Of a DNA stretch of 58,614 nucleotides, positions 45,142 to 53,089 are shown in pieces. Under the pieces are notes generated by a model. The model was not told the DNA's origin and searched no databases. It saw only the letters and a program-made list of their open reading frames with translations. How positions within the stretch are numbered: the first letter of the stretch is position 1; every line of letters starts with the position of its first letter. The stretch is from the NCBI GenBank assembly GCA_017480495.1, contig JAFVAQ010000001.1, positions 1 through 58,614 of the forward strand. Direction: 5' to 3'. Made by a program: the position numbers and the translations under genes. The stretch is from Eubacterium sp. (GTDB lineage: Bacteria > Bacillota > Clostridia > Lachnospirales > Lachnospiraceae).

Positions 45142-45255
45142 TTATAGAGGCGCGTTAAAATCGCACGTTAAAACACCAGCCATAGAATATGCCCGAGTTT
45201 TTAACATGCAACAGCAACAAAGAATATTATTAAGATTTGCAGATAACTTAGTCAT
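45142..45255 (-). CDS. 37-aa leader peptide with a Cys4 run
   Basis: A short gene starting at ATG 45255 after GAAGGAAAAGAAG and ending at TAA 45142-45144. Residues 13-16 are four consecutive cysteines, codons TGT TGC TGT TGC (45219-45208), and there is a fifth Cys near the end. Its coding sequence carries the antiterminator segment (45198-45190) 9 bases after the Cys run. The position downstream of a promoter and upstream of a terminator is that of a classical attenuation leader. Stalling at Cys codons, when cysteinyl-tRNA is scarce, should free the antiterminator and let transcription continue. Confidence 0.8.
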   Translation of the reverse strand: MTKLSANLNNILCCCCMLKTRAYSMAGVLTCDFNAPL

Positions 45256-45292
45256 TCTTCTTTTCCTTCTATAAATCTTTTAGACGAGGGTT

Positions 45293-45321
45293 ATATTATC
45301 ATTATTTACCTACCAAGTCAA
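45293..45321 (-). promoter_or_regulatory. Promoter of the Cys-attenuated operon, with operator-like palindrome
   Basis: TTGACT (45321-45316), 17 bases, TAATAT (45298-45293) preceded by TGA, an extended -10. Transcription would begin near 45286, about 30 bases before the leader ATG. The palindrome AATAGG-N5-CCTATT (45336-45320) overlaps the -35 and could bind a repressor or activator. Confidence 0.7.
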
Positions 45322-45361
45322 TAGGTTTTTCCTATTATCAGTTCAAGGATATTAGAATATA

Positions 45362-45868
45362 CTAGTTAAATATCTTAAAGGAACCAAGTAGTGGAAGTGG
45401 TTTACATTCGCCATTAATAGCATTTATGAGTCCCATTATCAGACAAACTGTCAGGAATATAGAGCCCGCCAATATAGCCAGCCAACCAAGTATAGGAATA
45501 AATACAAGTATAACTGACACTACTCCAAATATACATCCGGATATTATAAGAACAAATACATTATTCAAATGAAATCTAAAAAATGGATCTGATCTATCCG
45601 CCGAAAGAAGCGCAATTACAAGTCCTATCCAGGTCAGGTAACAAACAATCGCCGCGGTCTTAGGATCCATAGAAAAACTGCCAGACTGATTACCCTGATT
45701 TTGCTGAAAGCCCTGAGGTTGTTGATAATTCTGATTATACTGAGTTCCTTGAGCCTGCTGATAACCCTGTCCCTGAGGCTGCTGATAACCTGCATAGAGG
45801 GGGAATCCACAGAATGGACAATTAGTTCCCTCAGTTGTTACTTCGTTTCCACAATTATTACATCTCAT
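45362..45868 (-). CDS. Zinc-ribbon DUF4870-like membrane protein
   Basis: 168 aa. The N-terminus is a zinc ribbon (CNNCGNEV...CPFCGFPL), followed by a Gln/Gly/Tyr-rich linker of about 45 residues (YQQPQGQGYQQ-like repeats), then three hydrophobic helices with DRSDPFFRFHLNN as in DUF4870/Tic20-like small membrane proteins. AAAGGAG lies about 9 bases before the ATG. It follows the larger membrane protein gene by 14 bases, so they share a transcript. Function unknown. Confidence 0.75.
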   Translation of the reverse strand: MRCNNCGNEVTTEGTNCPFCGFPLYAGYQQPQGQGYQQAQGTQYNQNYQQPQGFQQNQGNQSGSFSMDPKTAAIVCYLTWIGLVIALLSADRSDPFFRFHLNNVFVLIISGCIFGVVSVILVFIPILGWLAILAGSIFLTVCLIMGLINAINGECKPLPLLGSFKIFN

Positions 45869-45882
45869 AACTATTATCTCCT

Positions 45883-46848
45883 TTAATTTGAGAGTTTATC
45901 CCAATATATCTTTCTATCATTATCGCCGAGTTTATTTCCAGCTAAACTTACCTCTTCCAGAATAAACTCTTTAGAATCCTGTTCCTTCACAAACTGAAGC
46001 TCAGTAGCTATAGTTTTATCATCGCCTACTTCCATATTTTCCATGATGATTCTTCCGCCACCATTCATGATAAGGACCTTGTTTCCACTTTCCTCAGTCA
46101 AGGTAGCATTTTCTATATCGAACTTACTATTGATATGGATTCCAATCTCTCCACCCTTTTCATTCTTTTGCTTATAGAGATCGACTATCGCATGACGGCA
46201 GGATTCATCCTCTAGTTCAAGTGCCTTCTCATATGTTCTATCCGCTCTTCCAACATTTACGATCATCATAGAAGATACAAAGATAAGTATAAGGGACACA
46301 ATAAGTCCCGACATGCTTCCAAAAGCAACACGGTGTCTATAAAACGGATATAGAACCCCTAGGAAAAGAGCAAATACAAATAGGGCTATTTTCCTAGAAC
46401 CCAGGAAATAAACTATAGCAGCATCTATGAGGGACAGCACCGTGATCAAAATAACAGGCGTTATAAGTGTCTTAACATTGAAGAGAATATCAACGGGTTC
46501 TGAGGTCGTAACCATAACGCAAAGAATGATAAGTATCAGATAACCTATACCTAATGCTATCTCTGACGCAAGCATTATCTTGCTATTTTTAATTCTCTTA
46601 TCCAGTTCTGTGGGAGCAAGTGCCGCTTCCATCGCTTCTTCTGTTATCTGAAAGGAATTCCTCTCAAGACCTGTATCCCATTCCCTTATGACGTCGCCTT
46701 CATATCCGGTATTCGTGCCACTTCGGGAATAGTCGTTACTGTATTTCTTTTTTAACGCCTCCGGCTCCTCCTCTTTATCAAAGAAGCCCATGTCATTCAT
46801 TTTTAATTCTTCGGTACCTGGTGTATCGCCGCTACTCTTAAGCTGCAT
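45883..46848 (-). CDS. Unrecognised four-helix membrane protein
   Basis: 321 aa. A hydrophilic acidic N-terminus of ~85 residues precedes four closely spaced hydrophobic helices (about 92-200) and a ~120-residue soluble C-terminus of beta character (IGIHINSKFDIENATLTEESG). No catalytic motif is visible and I cannot name a family. Its partner 14 bases downstream has a zinc ribbon and also membrane helices. Bases 46849-46973 show nothing beyond AT-rich sequence where its promoter should lie. Confidence 0.6.
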   Translation of the reverse strand: MQLKSSGDTPGTEELKMNDMGFFDKEEEPEALKKKYSNDYSRSGTNTGYEGDVIREWDTGLERNSFQITEEAMEAALAPTELDKRIKNSKIMLASEIALGIGYLILIILCVMVTTSEPVDILFNVKTLITPVILITVLSLIDAAIVYFLGSRKIALFVFALFLGVLYPFYRHRVAFGSMSGLIVSLILIFVSSMMIVNVGRADRTYEKALELEDESCRHAIVDLYKQKNEKGGEIGIHINSKFDIENATLTEESGNKVLIMNGGGRIIMENMEVGDDKTIATELQFVKEQDSKEFILEEVSLAGNKLGDNDRKIYWDKLSN

Positions 46849-46973
46849 TTATTATCCTCCACTTAAGCCTTCTACTGCTGTTTCTCATAAACATATAGCA
46901 GAATATAAAACCATTAGTTATTGTATCAAATATTAACTATTTCTACAACGAATTCAATAATTATAGGAATAAC

Positions 46974-47024
46974 AAAAAAGGAAAGTCTTTTTGAGCAAAA
47001 CTCTCAAAATTAGACTTTCCTTTT
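46974..47024 (-). terminator. Terminator of the tRNA-Asp/tRNA-Leu transcript
   Basis: A 13-bp outer stem AAAAGGAAAGTCT/AGACTTTCCTTTT with an inner TTTTGAG/CTCAAAA-like pairing, followed on the minus strand by TTTTTTG. It lies 6 bases after the tRNA-Leu end. Confidence 0.85.
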
Positions 47025-47029
47025 ATAGT

Positions 47030-47114
47030 GCCGGCGACCGGGGTCGAACCGGTACGGGTATTACTACCCACGGGATTTTAAGTCCCGGGCGTCTGCCAAT
47101 TCCGCCACGCCGGC
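47030..47114 (-). tRNA. tRNA-Leu(TAA)
   Basis: 85-base cloverleaf with GCCGGCG/CGCCGGC acceptor stem, a long variable arm (GTGGGTAGTAATACCCGT), T-loop TTCGACC, and anticodon loop CTTAAAA with anticodon TAA (47080-47078). CCA not encoded. It is transcribed after tRNA-Asp. Confidence 0.95.
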
Positions 47115-47130
47115 ATAATTAATATCAATA

Positions 47131-47282
47131 GGGCAATCCCGTGGCCTTAAGGTGTTTATCATGCTACGCATGATATAAGGCCTTGCTGCGCAAGTCCTTG
47201 CGCTGCTTCGCAGTCGCACATCACTCGCTTCGCTCGTGACAACGGGGCCCTCCCTTGCTTCGCGCGGGCAATCCCGTGGCCT
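47131..47282. repeat. tRNA spacer with 17-bp direct repeat and many small hairpins
   Basis: GGGCAATCCCGTGGCCT occurs at 47131-47147 and 47266-47282, bounding a 118-base GC-rich segment. This contains small palindromes such as ATCATGC-TAC-GCATGAT, CTGCTTCGCAG and ACTCGCTTCGCTCGTG. It is more GC-rich than its surroundings and non-coding in appearance. It lies between the two tRNA genes and would be part of their precursor. Confidence 0.65.
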
Positions 47283-47286
47283 AAAT

Positions 47287-47360
47287 CGACCCAGACGAGA
47301 CTCGAACTCGTGACCTCCGCCGTGACAGGGCGGCGCTCTAACCAACTGAGCCACTGGGCC
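47287..47360 (-). tRNA. tRNA-Asp(GTC)
   Basis: 74-base cloverleaf with acceptor GGCCCAG/CTGGGTC, discriminator G, T-loop TTCGAGT, and anticodon loop CTGTCAC with GTC (47326-47324). CCA not encoded. First gene of the tRNA transcript from the promoter at 47385-47413. Confidence 0.96.
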
Positions 47361-47384
47361 ATACATTTCAACGCTAGCTTGTCT

Positions 47385-47413
47385 ATTATATATAATTTAC
47401 CCAAAATCTGCAA
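47385..47413 (-). promoter_or_regulatory. tRNA-Asp promoter
   Basis: TTGCAG (47413-47408), 17 bases, and a perfect TATAAT (47390-47385). The transcript would start close to 47378, about 18 bases before tRNA-Asp. Confidence 0.7.
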
Positions 47414-47430
47414 CTCTTTTTTGATAGCGA

Positions 47431-47459
47431 CAGAGGGGACGGTCGAACCGTCCCCTCTG
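47431..47459. repeat. Perfect GGGACGGT palindrome after the MmsB-downstream gene
   Basis: CAGAGGGGACGGT-CGA-ACCGTCCCCTCTG, a 13-bp perfect inverted repeat, lies 3 bases past the stop of the small membrane gene. It lacks a T-tract on the minus strand (TCGCTATC follows) but has TTTTTT before it on the plus strand. Possibly a terminator or an mRNA 3'-end stabiliser. Confidence 0.7.
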
Positions 47460-47462
47460 GTA

Positions 47463-47678
47463 TCATTTCAGACTCTTTCTGCTTACTAAATAGGTTTTAA
47501 GGGAGTACGCAATGAATGCGACACTAGCTACAAGGAAGATAATACCTATTATAGTAAGCAGCAAGCCTTCACTACTCTTATCTGCATAGCCAAATAATTT
47601 CACAGATAAATAAACAAAGTATAATCCGACGAGGATTCTGGTGATAAATTTCGTCAAAGTATTATTCATTTCTCTCAT
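47463..47678 (-). CDS. Small two-helix membrane protein
   Basis: 71 aa from the ATG at 47678, which has AAGGA about 7 bases upstream; the frame extends further upstream to 47735 but would overlap mmsB. Two hydrophobic helices (about residues 10-26 and 34-58) and a basic C-terminus. I do not recognise a family. It is the last gene of the ChvE-MmsA-MmsB operon, 53 bases after mmsB, and might modulate the transporter or be unrelated. Confidence 0.55.
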   Translation of the reverse strand: MREMNNTLTKFITRILVGLYFVYLSVKLFGYADKSSEGLLLTIIGIIFLVASVAFIAYSLKTYLVSRKSLK

Positions 47679-47731
47679 CCTATCTTCCTTTTTTGGAGGG
47701 TTTTTATTGGAAATATCATGATTTGGGAGGA

Positions 47732-48889
47732 TCAAGATTTTCCTGTCTTATGATTAGAAACTACATCAAATACAACCGCTACAAGAAGTACGGCGCCTTT
47801 TACAACATACTGCCACTGATCTGGCCAACCGCAGATTGACATTCCCTGGTTGATAACACCCAGGAGAATAGCTCCGATCATGATTCCAGGAACTGTACCT
47901 GAACCACCGTAAGCAGATGCTCCACCGATGAAGCAAGAGGCGATAGCATCCATTTCGTAGGAGTTACCCATGTTACCATCAACTGAACCGATACGTGATG
48001 CAACAAGGAGTCCGGAGAAACCTGCGAGTACACTCATAAGGAAGTATGCCCAGAAATATACATTTCTTGGATCAATACCTGAAAGCTTAGTAGCCTTCTC
48101 ATTTCCACCTACTGCATAGAAGTAACGACCAAATACAGTAGAGGATGTTATAAATGCAAAGATTAGAACTACTATCAGTATCCAGATAAGCATTACTGGA
48201 ATTCCCTTATACTGCGAAAGCTTAATTGCATAAAGTACGATAAGTACATCTATTACAGCTATCTTAGCGATAGAAGAAAATACTGAAACTCCTTCATAAC
48301 CCTGCTTCTTCTTTTTAGCTATACTAATTAATGTCCATACCATAAGGCCAACTGCAACTACAACACCAACAATGATTGCTGATTTACAGTTACCCTTTTC
48401 ATCAAGTCCATTAATCTGAATATATGAGGTGAACAGATTGTTGAACTTTGGATTCATAACAGAGATTGTTCTTGAATCAAGAACTACTCTTGCAAAACCT
48501 CTGAACAGGAACATACCCGCCAGAGTACAGATAAATGGAGGAATATGTACATATCCTACCAACCATCCTTGCCAGATACCGATTACGATTGAAACTGACA
48601 TAGAAACAAATATCGCAACAAGTGGACTGTATCCACTATCCATCAGCTTTGCAGCAAGCGCGGCTGAAAGACAAAGAGTAGAACCAATTGAAAGGTCTAC
48701 GTTACCACCTGTCAGAATACATAGAAGCATACCACATGCCATAACCAGAACATACGCGTTCTGAAGCAGAAGGTTAGATATATTCTGAGGTAGAATAAGT
48801 TTTCCACCGGTAAGTACGGTGAAGATAATAAATACAACAACCAGGGCAATGACCATGGTGTATTTTTTTATAAATGTACTAGTACTCAT
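47732..48889 (-). CDS. mmsB: Multiple-monosaccharide ABC transporter permease
   Basis: 385 aa, roughly ten hydrophobic helices, with the BPD_transp_2 signature LTGGNVDLSIGSTLCLSAALA and the C-terminal SYEMDAIASCFIGGASAYGGSG coupling region of the RbsC/XylH/GguB sugar permeases. It starts 3 bases after the mmsA stop. The MmsAB/ChvE branch imports pentoses and hexoses such as arabinose, xylose, galactose and glucose. It should work with ChvE and MmsA encoded next to it. Substrate range is inferred from the family. Confidence 0.92.
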   Translation of the reverse strand: MSTSTFIKKYTMVIALVVVFIIFTVLTGGKLILPQNISNLLLQNAYVLVMACGMLLCILTGGNVDLSIGSTLCLSAALAAKLMDSGYSPLVAIFVSMSVSIVIGIWQGWLVGYVHIPPFICTLAGMFLFRGFARVVLDSRTISVMNPKFNNLFTSYIQINGLDEKGNCKSAIIVGVVVAVGLMVWTLISIAKKKKQGYEGVSVFSSIAKIAVIDVLIVLYAIKLSQYKGIPVMLIWILIVVLIFAFITSSTVFGRYFYAVGGNEKATKLSGIDPRNVYFWAYFLMSVLAGFSGLLVASRIGSVDGNMGNSYEMDAIASCFIGGASAYGGSGTVPGIMIGAILLGVINQGMSICGWPDQWQYVVKGAVLLVAVVFDVVSNHKTGKS

Positions 48890-48892
48890 TAC

Positions 48893-50446
48893 TTACTCCT
48901 CCTTAAGATCGTCTGATTTATGTGACAGGATCGCACTCATGATTTTCTCCTGAGTAGCTTCCTCTGAAGTAAATTCACCGACTACTTCGCCTTCGTTCAT
49001 AACATAGATTCGGTCACACATACCAAGCAGTTCTGGAAGCTCAGATGAGATCATAACTACTGCTTTTCCTTGGGCGACCATATCATTCATTATTGAATAG
49101 ATTTCATACTTGGCACCTACGTCAATACCTCTTGTAGGTTCATCTAATATCAACACATCAGGCTCAGCAAACATCCACTTTGACAGAAGTACCTTCTGCT
49201 GATTTCCACCAGAAAGATTTCCAACCGCTTGTTCAACACTAGGAGTTTTTGTCTTCATAGCATCTACAAATTCCTGTGCGACCTTTGACTCCATAACGAA
49301 ATCGATGATACCTCTTGTCGAAATCTTTTCCAGTTTAGCCATTGTGGTGTTCTTAGCTATAGAATCAGGAAGTACTAAACCATTAGTCTTTCTATCCTCA
49401 GTAACATAGGCCAGACCATGAGCAATTGCATCACGCTCATTCTTTAATTTAACCTCTTCACCCTTAATAAACTCATGGCCAGAAATGTTCCTGCCATAAC
49501 TCTTTCCAAAGAGTGACATTGCTAGTTCAGTTCTACCTGCTCCTTGAAGTCCGGAGAATCCGACGATCTCTCCTTTATGAACCTTGAAGTTAACCTTCTT
49601 ATCAATACATTTTTCTGTATATACCGGATGGTAAACCGTCCAGTCCTTTGCTTCGAAAACAACCTCATCACTTACTCTATGTTCTCTTGCAGGATAACGG
49701 TCCGTCAGTTCACGGCCAACCATACCCTTGATAATTCTGTCTTCATCAATGTTGTGATCAGCATTATCAATAGTCTCTATGGTAGAACCATCTCTAAGAA
49801 CTGTAATCCTATCAGCAACATACGAAACCTCATTAAGCTTATGAGTGATAATGATTGAAGTTAGTCCTTCTTCTTTAAATCCGAGCAGCATATCTAGAAG
49901 CATCTTTGAATCTTCCTCATTAAGAGAAGATGTTGGCTCATCAAGAATAAGAAGCTTAACATTCTTTGAAAGGGCCTTAGCTATTTCTACAAGCTGCTGT
50001 TTACCAGTTCCTATATCTTTGATCAAAACTGAAGGGCTTTCCTTAAGACCAACTCTTTCCATCTGTTCGCTAGCCTGCATAAAGGTCTGACCCCAGTTAA
50101 TTTTTCCAAAATTATTAGCCCGCTCATTACCTAGGAACATATTTTCTGCTATTGTAAGTTCCGGAATCAGCGCAAGTTCTTGATGTATAATTACTATTCC
50201 GAGTTCTTCACTATCATGAATATTATGAAATTCGCATTCTTTACCATTGTATATGATATTTCCCGTGTACTCTCCATGTGGAATCGTTCCCGAAAGAACG
50301 TTCATAAGTGTTGATTTTCCAGCACCATTTTCTCCGACTAACGCATGTATCTCGCCACGTTCAACCTGAAGGTTAACGTTGTCCAGAGCTTTTACACCAG
50401 GATAAAGTTTGGTAATTTCTTTCATTTCTAATATGTAATCAGACAA
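48893..50446 (-). CDS. mmsA: Multiple-monosaccharide ABC transporter ATPase (two ABC domains)
   Basis: 517 aa with two ABC cassettes, as in RbsA/XylG/GguA. The first has Walker [11 protein letters not shown], Walker [12 protein letters not shown] and H-loop THK; the second has the degenerate [10 protein letters not shown], signature [14 protein letters not shown] and [11 protein letters not shown]. It energises sugar import with MmsB. A stable hairpin (50481-50510) lies between chvE and this gene, which begins 86 bases after chvE. The GGGKQQLVE-type signature of domain 1 is degenerate too, as usual in this family. Confidence 0.94.
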   Translation of the reverse strand: MSDYILEMKEITKLYPGVKALDNVNLQVERGEIHALVGENGAGKSTLMNVLSGTIPHGEYTGNIIYNGKECEFHNIHDSEELGIVIIHQELALIPELTIAENMFLGNERANNFGKINWGQTFMQASEQMERVGLKESPSVLIKDIGTGKQQLVEIAKALSKNVKLLILDEPTSSLNEEDSKMLLDMLLGFKEEGLTSIIITHKLNEVSYVADRITVLRDGSTIETIDNADHNIDEDRIIKGMVGRELTDRYPAREHRVSDEVVFEAKDWTVYHPVYTEKCIDKKVNFKVHKGEIVGFSGLQGAGRTELAMSLFGKSYGRNISGHEFIKGEEVKLKNERDAIAHGLAYVTEDRKTNGLVLPDSIAKNTTMAKLEKISTRGIIDFVMESKVAQEFVDAMKTKTPSVEQAVGNLSGGNQQKVLLSKWMFAEPDVLILDEPTRGIDVGAKYEIYSIMNDMVAQGKAVVMISSELPELLGMCDRIYVMNEGEVVGEFTSEEATQEKIMSAILSHKSDDLKEE

Positions 50447-50480
50447 GTCATTACCTCCTTTGGGGTTTTAATTTTTAGCA

Positions 50481-50510
50481 GATACAACCCTGCCATGTGA
50501 GGGTTGTATC
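50481..50510 (-). other. Intercistronic stem-loop between chvE and mmsA
   Basis: GATACAACCCT (50481-50491) pairs perfectly with AGGGTTGTATC (50500-50510) around an 8-base loop. No T-run follows on the minus strand, so full termination is unlikely. Such hairpins after binding-protein genes often protect the upstream mRNA and keep binding protein in excess over ATPase and permease. Confidence 0.65.
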
Positions 50511-50532
50511 CGCCAAATAGTCAGCTTGTTAC

Positions 50533-51756
50533 TTAGTTAGTTGGATGTGGATATCCATCTTCATCCATTGTGTAATATCCTGTATCTACTAATTCCTTCT
50601 GAATGTTATCCTTTGTTACAACTGTAGGAACAAGGAGGTATGAAGGAATGATTCCTGTACCATTGTCATATGAAGCTGTATCATATGCACATTCGAAGTC
50701 CCATCCTGAGTTATCGATAAGAGAAGCATCTGGTGTTTCTCCGTTAAGAATTGCAACACCAAGATCAAGTGTAGCAACTGCCTCATTTGCAACTGCCTTG
50801 TAAACTGTCATTGTCTGCTTTCCATCAACAATGTTAGCAAGGTTAGCCTCGTCACCATCCTGACCTGTGATGATAACTGAGTTTGTTCCAGCATAGTCAG
50901 TTTCGATTGCCTGTGTAACACCAAGTGCTGTAGAATCGTTTGAGCAAAGAGCAACATCAAGCTGTGTACCATCTGAATAGTTAGATCCAAGAATGTTCTG
51001 GAATCTTGTCATAGCTGTTGCTGTATCCCAAGCCTTTGTAGCAACCTGATCAAAAGATGTCTGGCCTGATACAACTACGAGCTTTCCGTCATCGATATAG
51101 CTCTTAAGTGCATCGTAAGCACCATCGAAGAAGAATCCAGCATTGTTATCTGCAGGATCACCTGCTGTGAACTCAATATTGTAAGGACCTTCTGCATTAT
51201 CAAGGTCGAGCTGATCTCTAACAAATTCTCCCTGAAGCTTACCAACTGTATAGTTATCAAAGGATACATAGTAGCTAACAGCATCTGTGTTCATGATAAG
51301 TCTGTCGTAAGAGATAACTGGAATGTTCTCTTCCTTAGCTTCCGCAAGAACCTGTGTTAATGACTCACCATCGATTGCTGCGATAACGAGAAGATCAACG
51401 TCATCAGCTATAAGACCTTCGATATCCTTAACCTGCTGGTCAATCTTGTTGTCTGAGTAAGTAACTGACACTTCAAATCCCTTACTCTTGAACTGCTCCT
51501 CTAGATAAGAACCATCACGATTCCATCTCTCAAGGGACTTAGTTGGCATCGCAATACCAACCTTCTTTCCGCTGCCCTCTGTAGTAGCTGCCTCATCTGA
51601 TGAAGCTTCCTCTGAAGCCTCTGTCTCTACCTGAGCCTCTGTTACTGTTTCCTTACTCTCTGATGTAGCTGTATCAGATGATGCACCACATCCTGTAAGT
51701 AAGCTTGCTACCATTGCTGTTCCTAAAACAGCTGCTAAAAACTTTTTCTTAAACAT
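50533..51756 (-). CDS. chvE: ChvE-like multiple-sugar-binding lipoprotein
   Basis: 407 aa. Lipobox Cys23 (SLLTGCGAS), then a Ser/Glu/Thr linker of ~45 residues, then a periplasmic-binding type 1 fold beginning KVGIAMPTKSLERWNRDG with VISYDRLIMNTDAV and ITGQDGDEANLANI, the hallmarks of ChvE-type sugar receptors. It binds the sugar for MmsAB. It is preceded by a 245-base gap (51757-52001) holding the terminator of the upstream operon and presumably its own promoter, and GGAGG precedes the start. It is related to the XylF-like lipoprotein encoded next to it. Confidence 0.92.
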   Translation of the reverse strand: MFKKKFLAAVLGTAMVASLLTGCGASSDTATSESKETVTEAQVETEASEEASSDEAATTEGSGKKVGIAMPTKSLERWNRDGSYLEEQFKSKGFEVSVTYSDNKIDQQVKDIEGLIADDVDLLVIAAIDGESLTQVLAEAKEENIPVISYDRLIMNTDAVSYYVSFDNYTVGKLQGEFVRDQLDLDNAEGPYNIEFTAGDPADNNAGFFFDGAYDALKSYIDDGKLVVVSGQTSFDQVATKAWDTATAMTRFQNILGSNYSDGTQLDVALCSNDSTALGVTQAIETDYAGTNSVIITGQDGDEANLANIVDGKQTMTVYKAVANEAVATLDLGVAILNGETPDASLIDNSGWDFECAYDTASYDNGTGIIPSYLLVPTVVTKDNIQKELVDTGYYTMDEDGYPHPTN

Positions 51757-51900
51757 AATTTAAAAACCTCCTCTTCGTTTTACATGTGGGTTGAAAGTTA
51801 AAATGTTTTTTAGCTGAGGCAATAGTAACATGAGGTAAATAGCAATGAGTTGCTCTCATTCTTTCAATTTTTATCTTCAATAGAAAATGTAAAATAAAAA

Positions 51901-51950
51901 AATAGCACAAATTTGTCAGAGCACATTTTCTGTGACAAATTTGTACTATT
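51901..51950 (-). terminator. Terminator of the sensor operon
   Basis: AATAGCACAAATTTGTCAG and, 11 bases on, TGTGACAAATTTGTACTATT form a long stem of about 19 bp with one or two mismatches, followed on the minus strand by TTTTTTTATTTT. It lies 51 bases past the XylF-like stop. Each arm also contains the palindrome ACAAATTTGT. Confidence 0.82.
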
Positions 51951-52001
51951 CATATTTTGTAACTTATCTTATCGAACTTTCTATAAATACTCTGGAACGC
52001 C

Positions 52002-53063
52002 CTAATCTAATACATTCATGTAAACTTCATCTCTTACATGGAAGCCAGACTCTATGATGGTCTCATCTATGTTATCCTTAGTAACCGCAATAGGCTCTAT
52101 ATAATAATAAGGAACATCGAAGGATCCATCATTAATAGTAACATTTACATCCTTAAGCTCTTTTCCTTCTGCCAGCTGTATAGCATAATCTGCAGCCACC
52201 TGCGCTAGCTTCTCCACGGGCTTATAAACCGTCATTACCTGCGTTCCTTCAACTACTCTCTGGCATGCCTCGAGGTCCGCATCCTGTCCTGTGATTTTAA
52301 TCTTTCCAGCCAGTCTAGCCTCCGACAAGGTTCTAATAATCGTCGTTGCGATATTGTCATTTCCACACATGATTGCATCTACATCATCCAACTCCGTTAG
52401 ATGATCATTCAAGTAATTTGCCGCCTCCTCGGCCTTCCAGTTAGGAGTATAGTACTTACTTTTGATGTTCACATTATTGTCCTTCATCACCTTCTCAAAG
52501 CCTGAATTTACGAGAGATACGTTATTATCTTCTTCCGGGCCTGCGAGCATCATTACATTCCCTTTTTCAAGGCCTGAACGTACAAGCTCTTCGCCCATCA
52601 GCTCACCAACCCTTTCATTATCAAAGGAAATGTATAGATCAACATCTGAATTTCTGATCAATCTATCATAGGCAATAACAGGAATCCCAGCATTGTGGGC
52701 TTCCTCGACGAGATCACTTAACCCCTCGGAATCTATACACACAATAACAAGGACATCCACTCTCTTATCTATCAGATATCTAATCTGCTCTCTCTGTGTC
52801 TCGGCATCACCATTAGCATTCTGAATATTGACGCTTGCATCCTTGTCATACTCCTGAACTGTAGCAGCAAAGACATCGCAGTCTCTCTGCCATCTCTCGA
52901 CAACAAGGGAGTCTATGCTCAGCCCTATAACTATTCCTTTTTTATCTTCCTCTTTGACCTTTTCTGTTGACTTATCTGCACTGCCACAGCCTGTCATAAC
53001 AAGAATAAGAAGTGTCATCAACAGGGATAATAACTTTCTATTATTTTTGCAAATATATATCAT
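52002..53063 (-). CDS. XylF-like sugar-binding lipoprotein, probably sensory
   Basis: 353 aa. Lipobox Cys26 (LVMTGCGSA), then a periplasmic-binding fold: IVIGLSIDSLVVERWQRDCD, VIAYDRLIRNSDVDLYISFD and KITGQDADLEACQRVV, close to xylose/ChvE receptors. It is encoded last in the kinase-regulator operon, 26 bases after the response regulator, and is followed by a terminator rather than a permease. That suggests a sugar co-sensor for the kinase, or a second receptor for MmsAB. AAGGA lies upstream of the ATG. Confidence 0.85.
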   Translation of the reverse strand: MIYICKNNRKLLSLLMTLLILVMTGCGSADKSTEKVKEEDKKGIVIGLSIDSLVVERWQRDCDVFAATVQEYDKDASVNIQNANGDAETQREQIRYLIDKRVDVLVIVCIDSEGLSDLVEEAHNAGIPVIAYDRLIRNSDVDLYISFDNERVGELMGEELVRSGLEKGNVMMLAGPEEDNNVSLVNSGFEKVMKDNNVNIKSKYYTPNWKAEEAANYLNDHLTELDDVDAIMCGNDNIATTIIRTLSEARLAGKIKITGQDADLEACQRVVEGTQVMTVYKPVEKLAQVAADYAIQLAEGKELKDVNVTINDGSFDVPYYYIEPIAVTKDNIDETIIESGFHVRDEVYMNVLD

Positions 53064-53089
53064 TTGTTTTTCCTTTTTTCTAATTGTTT

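Noticed and set aside
47064-47413. Two minus-strand open frames across the tRNA region
   Set aside because: They run through tRNA-Asp and/or tRNA-Leu, whose cloverleafs are clear.
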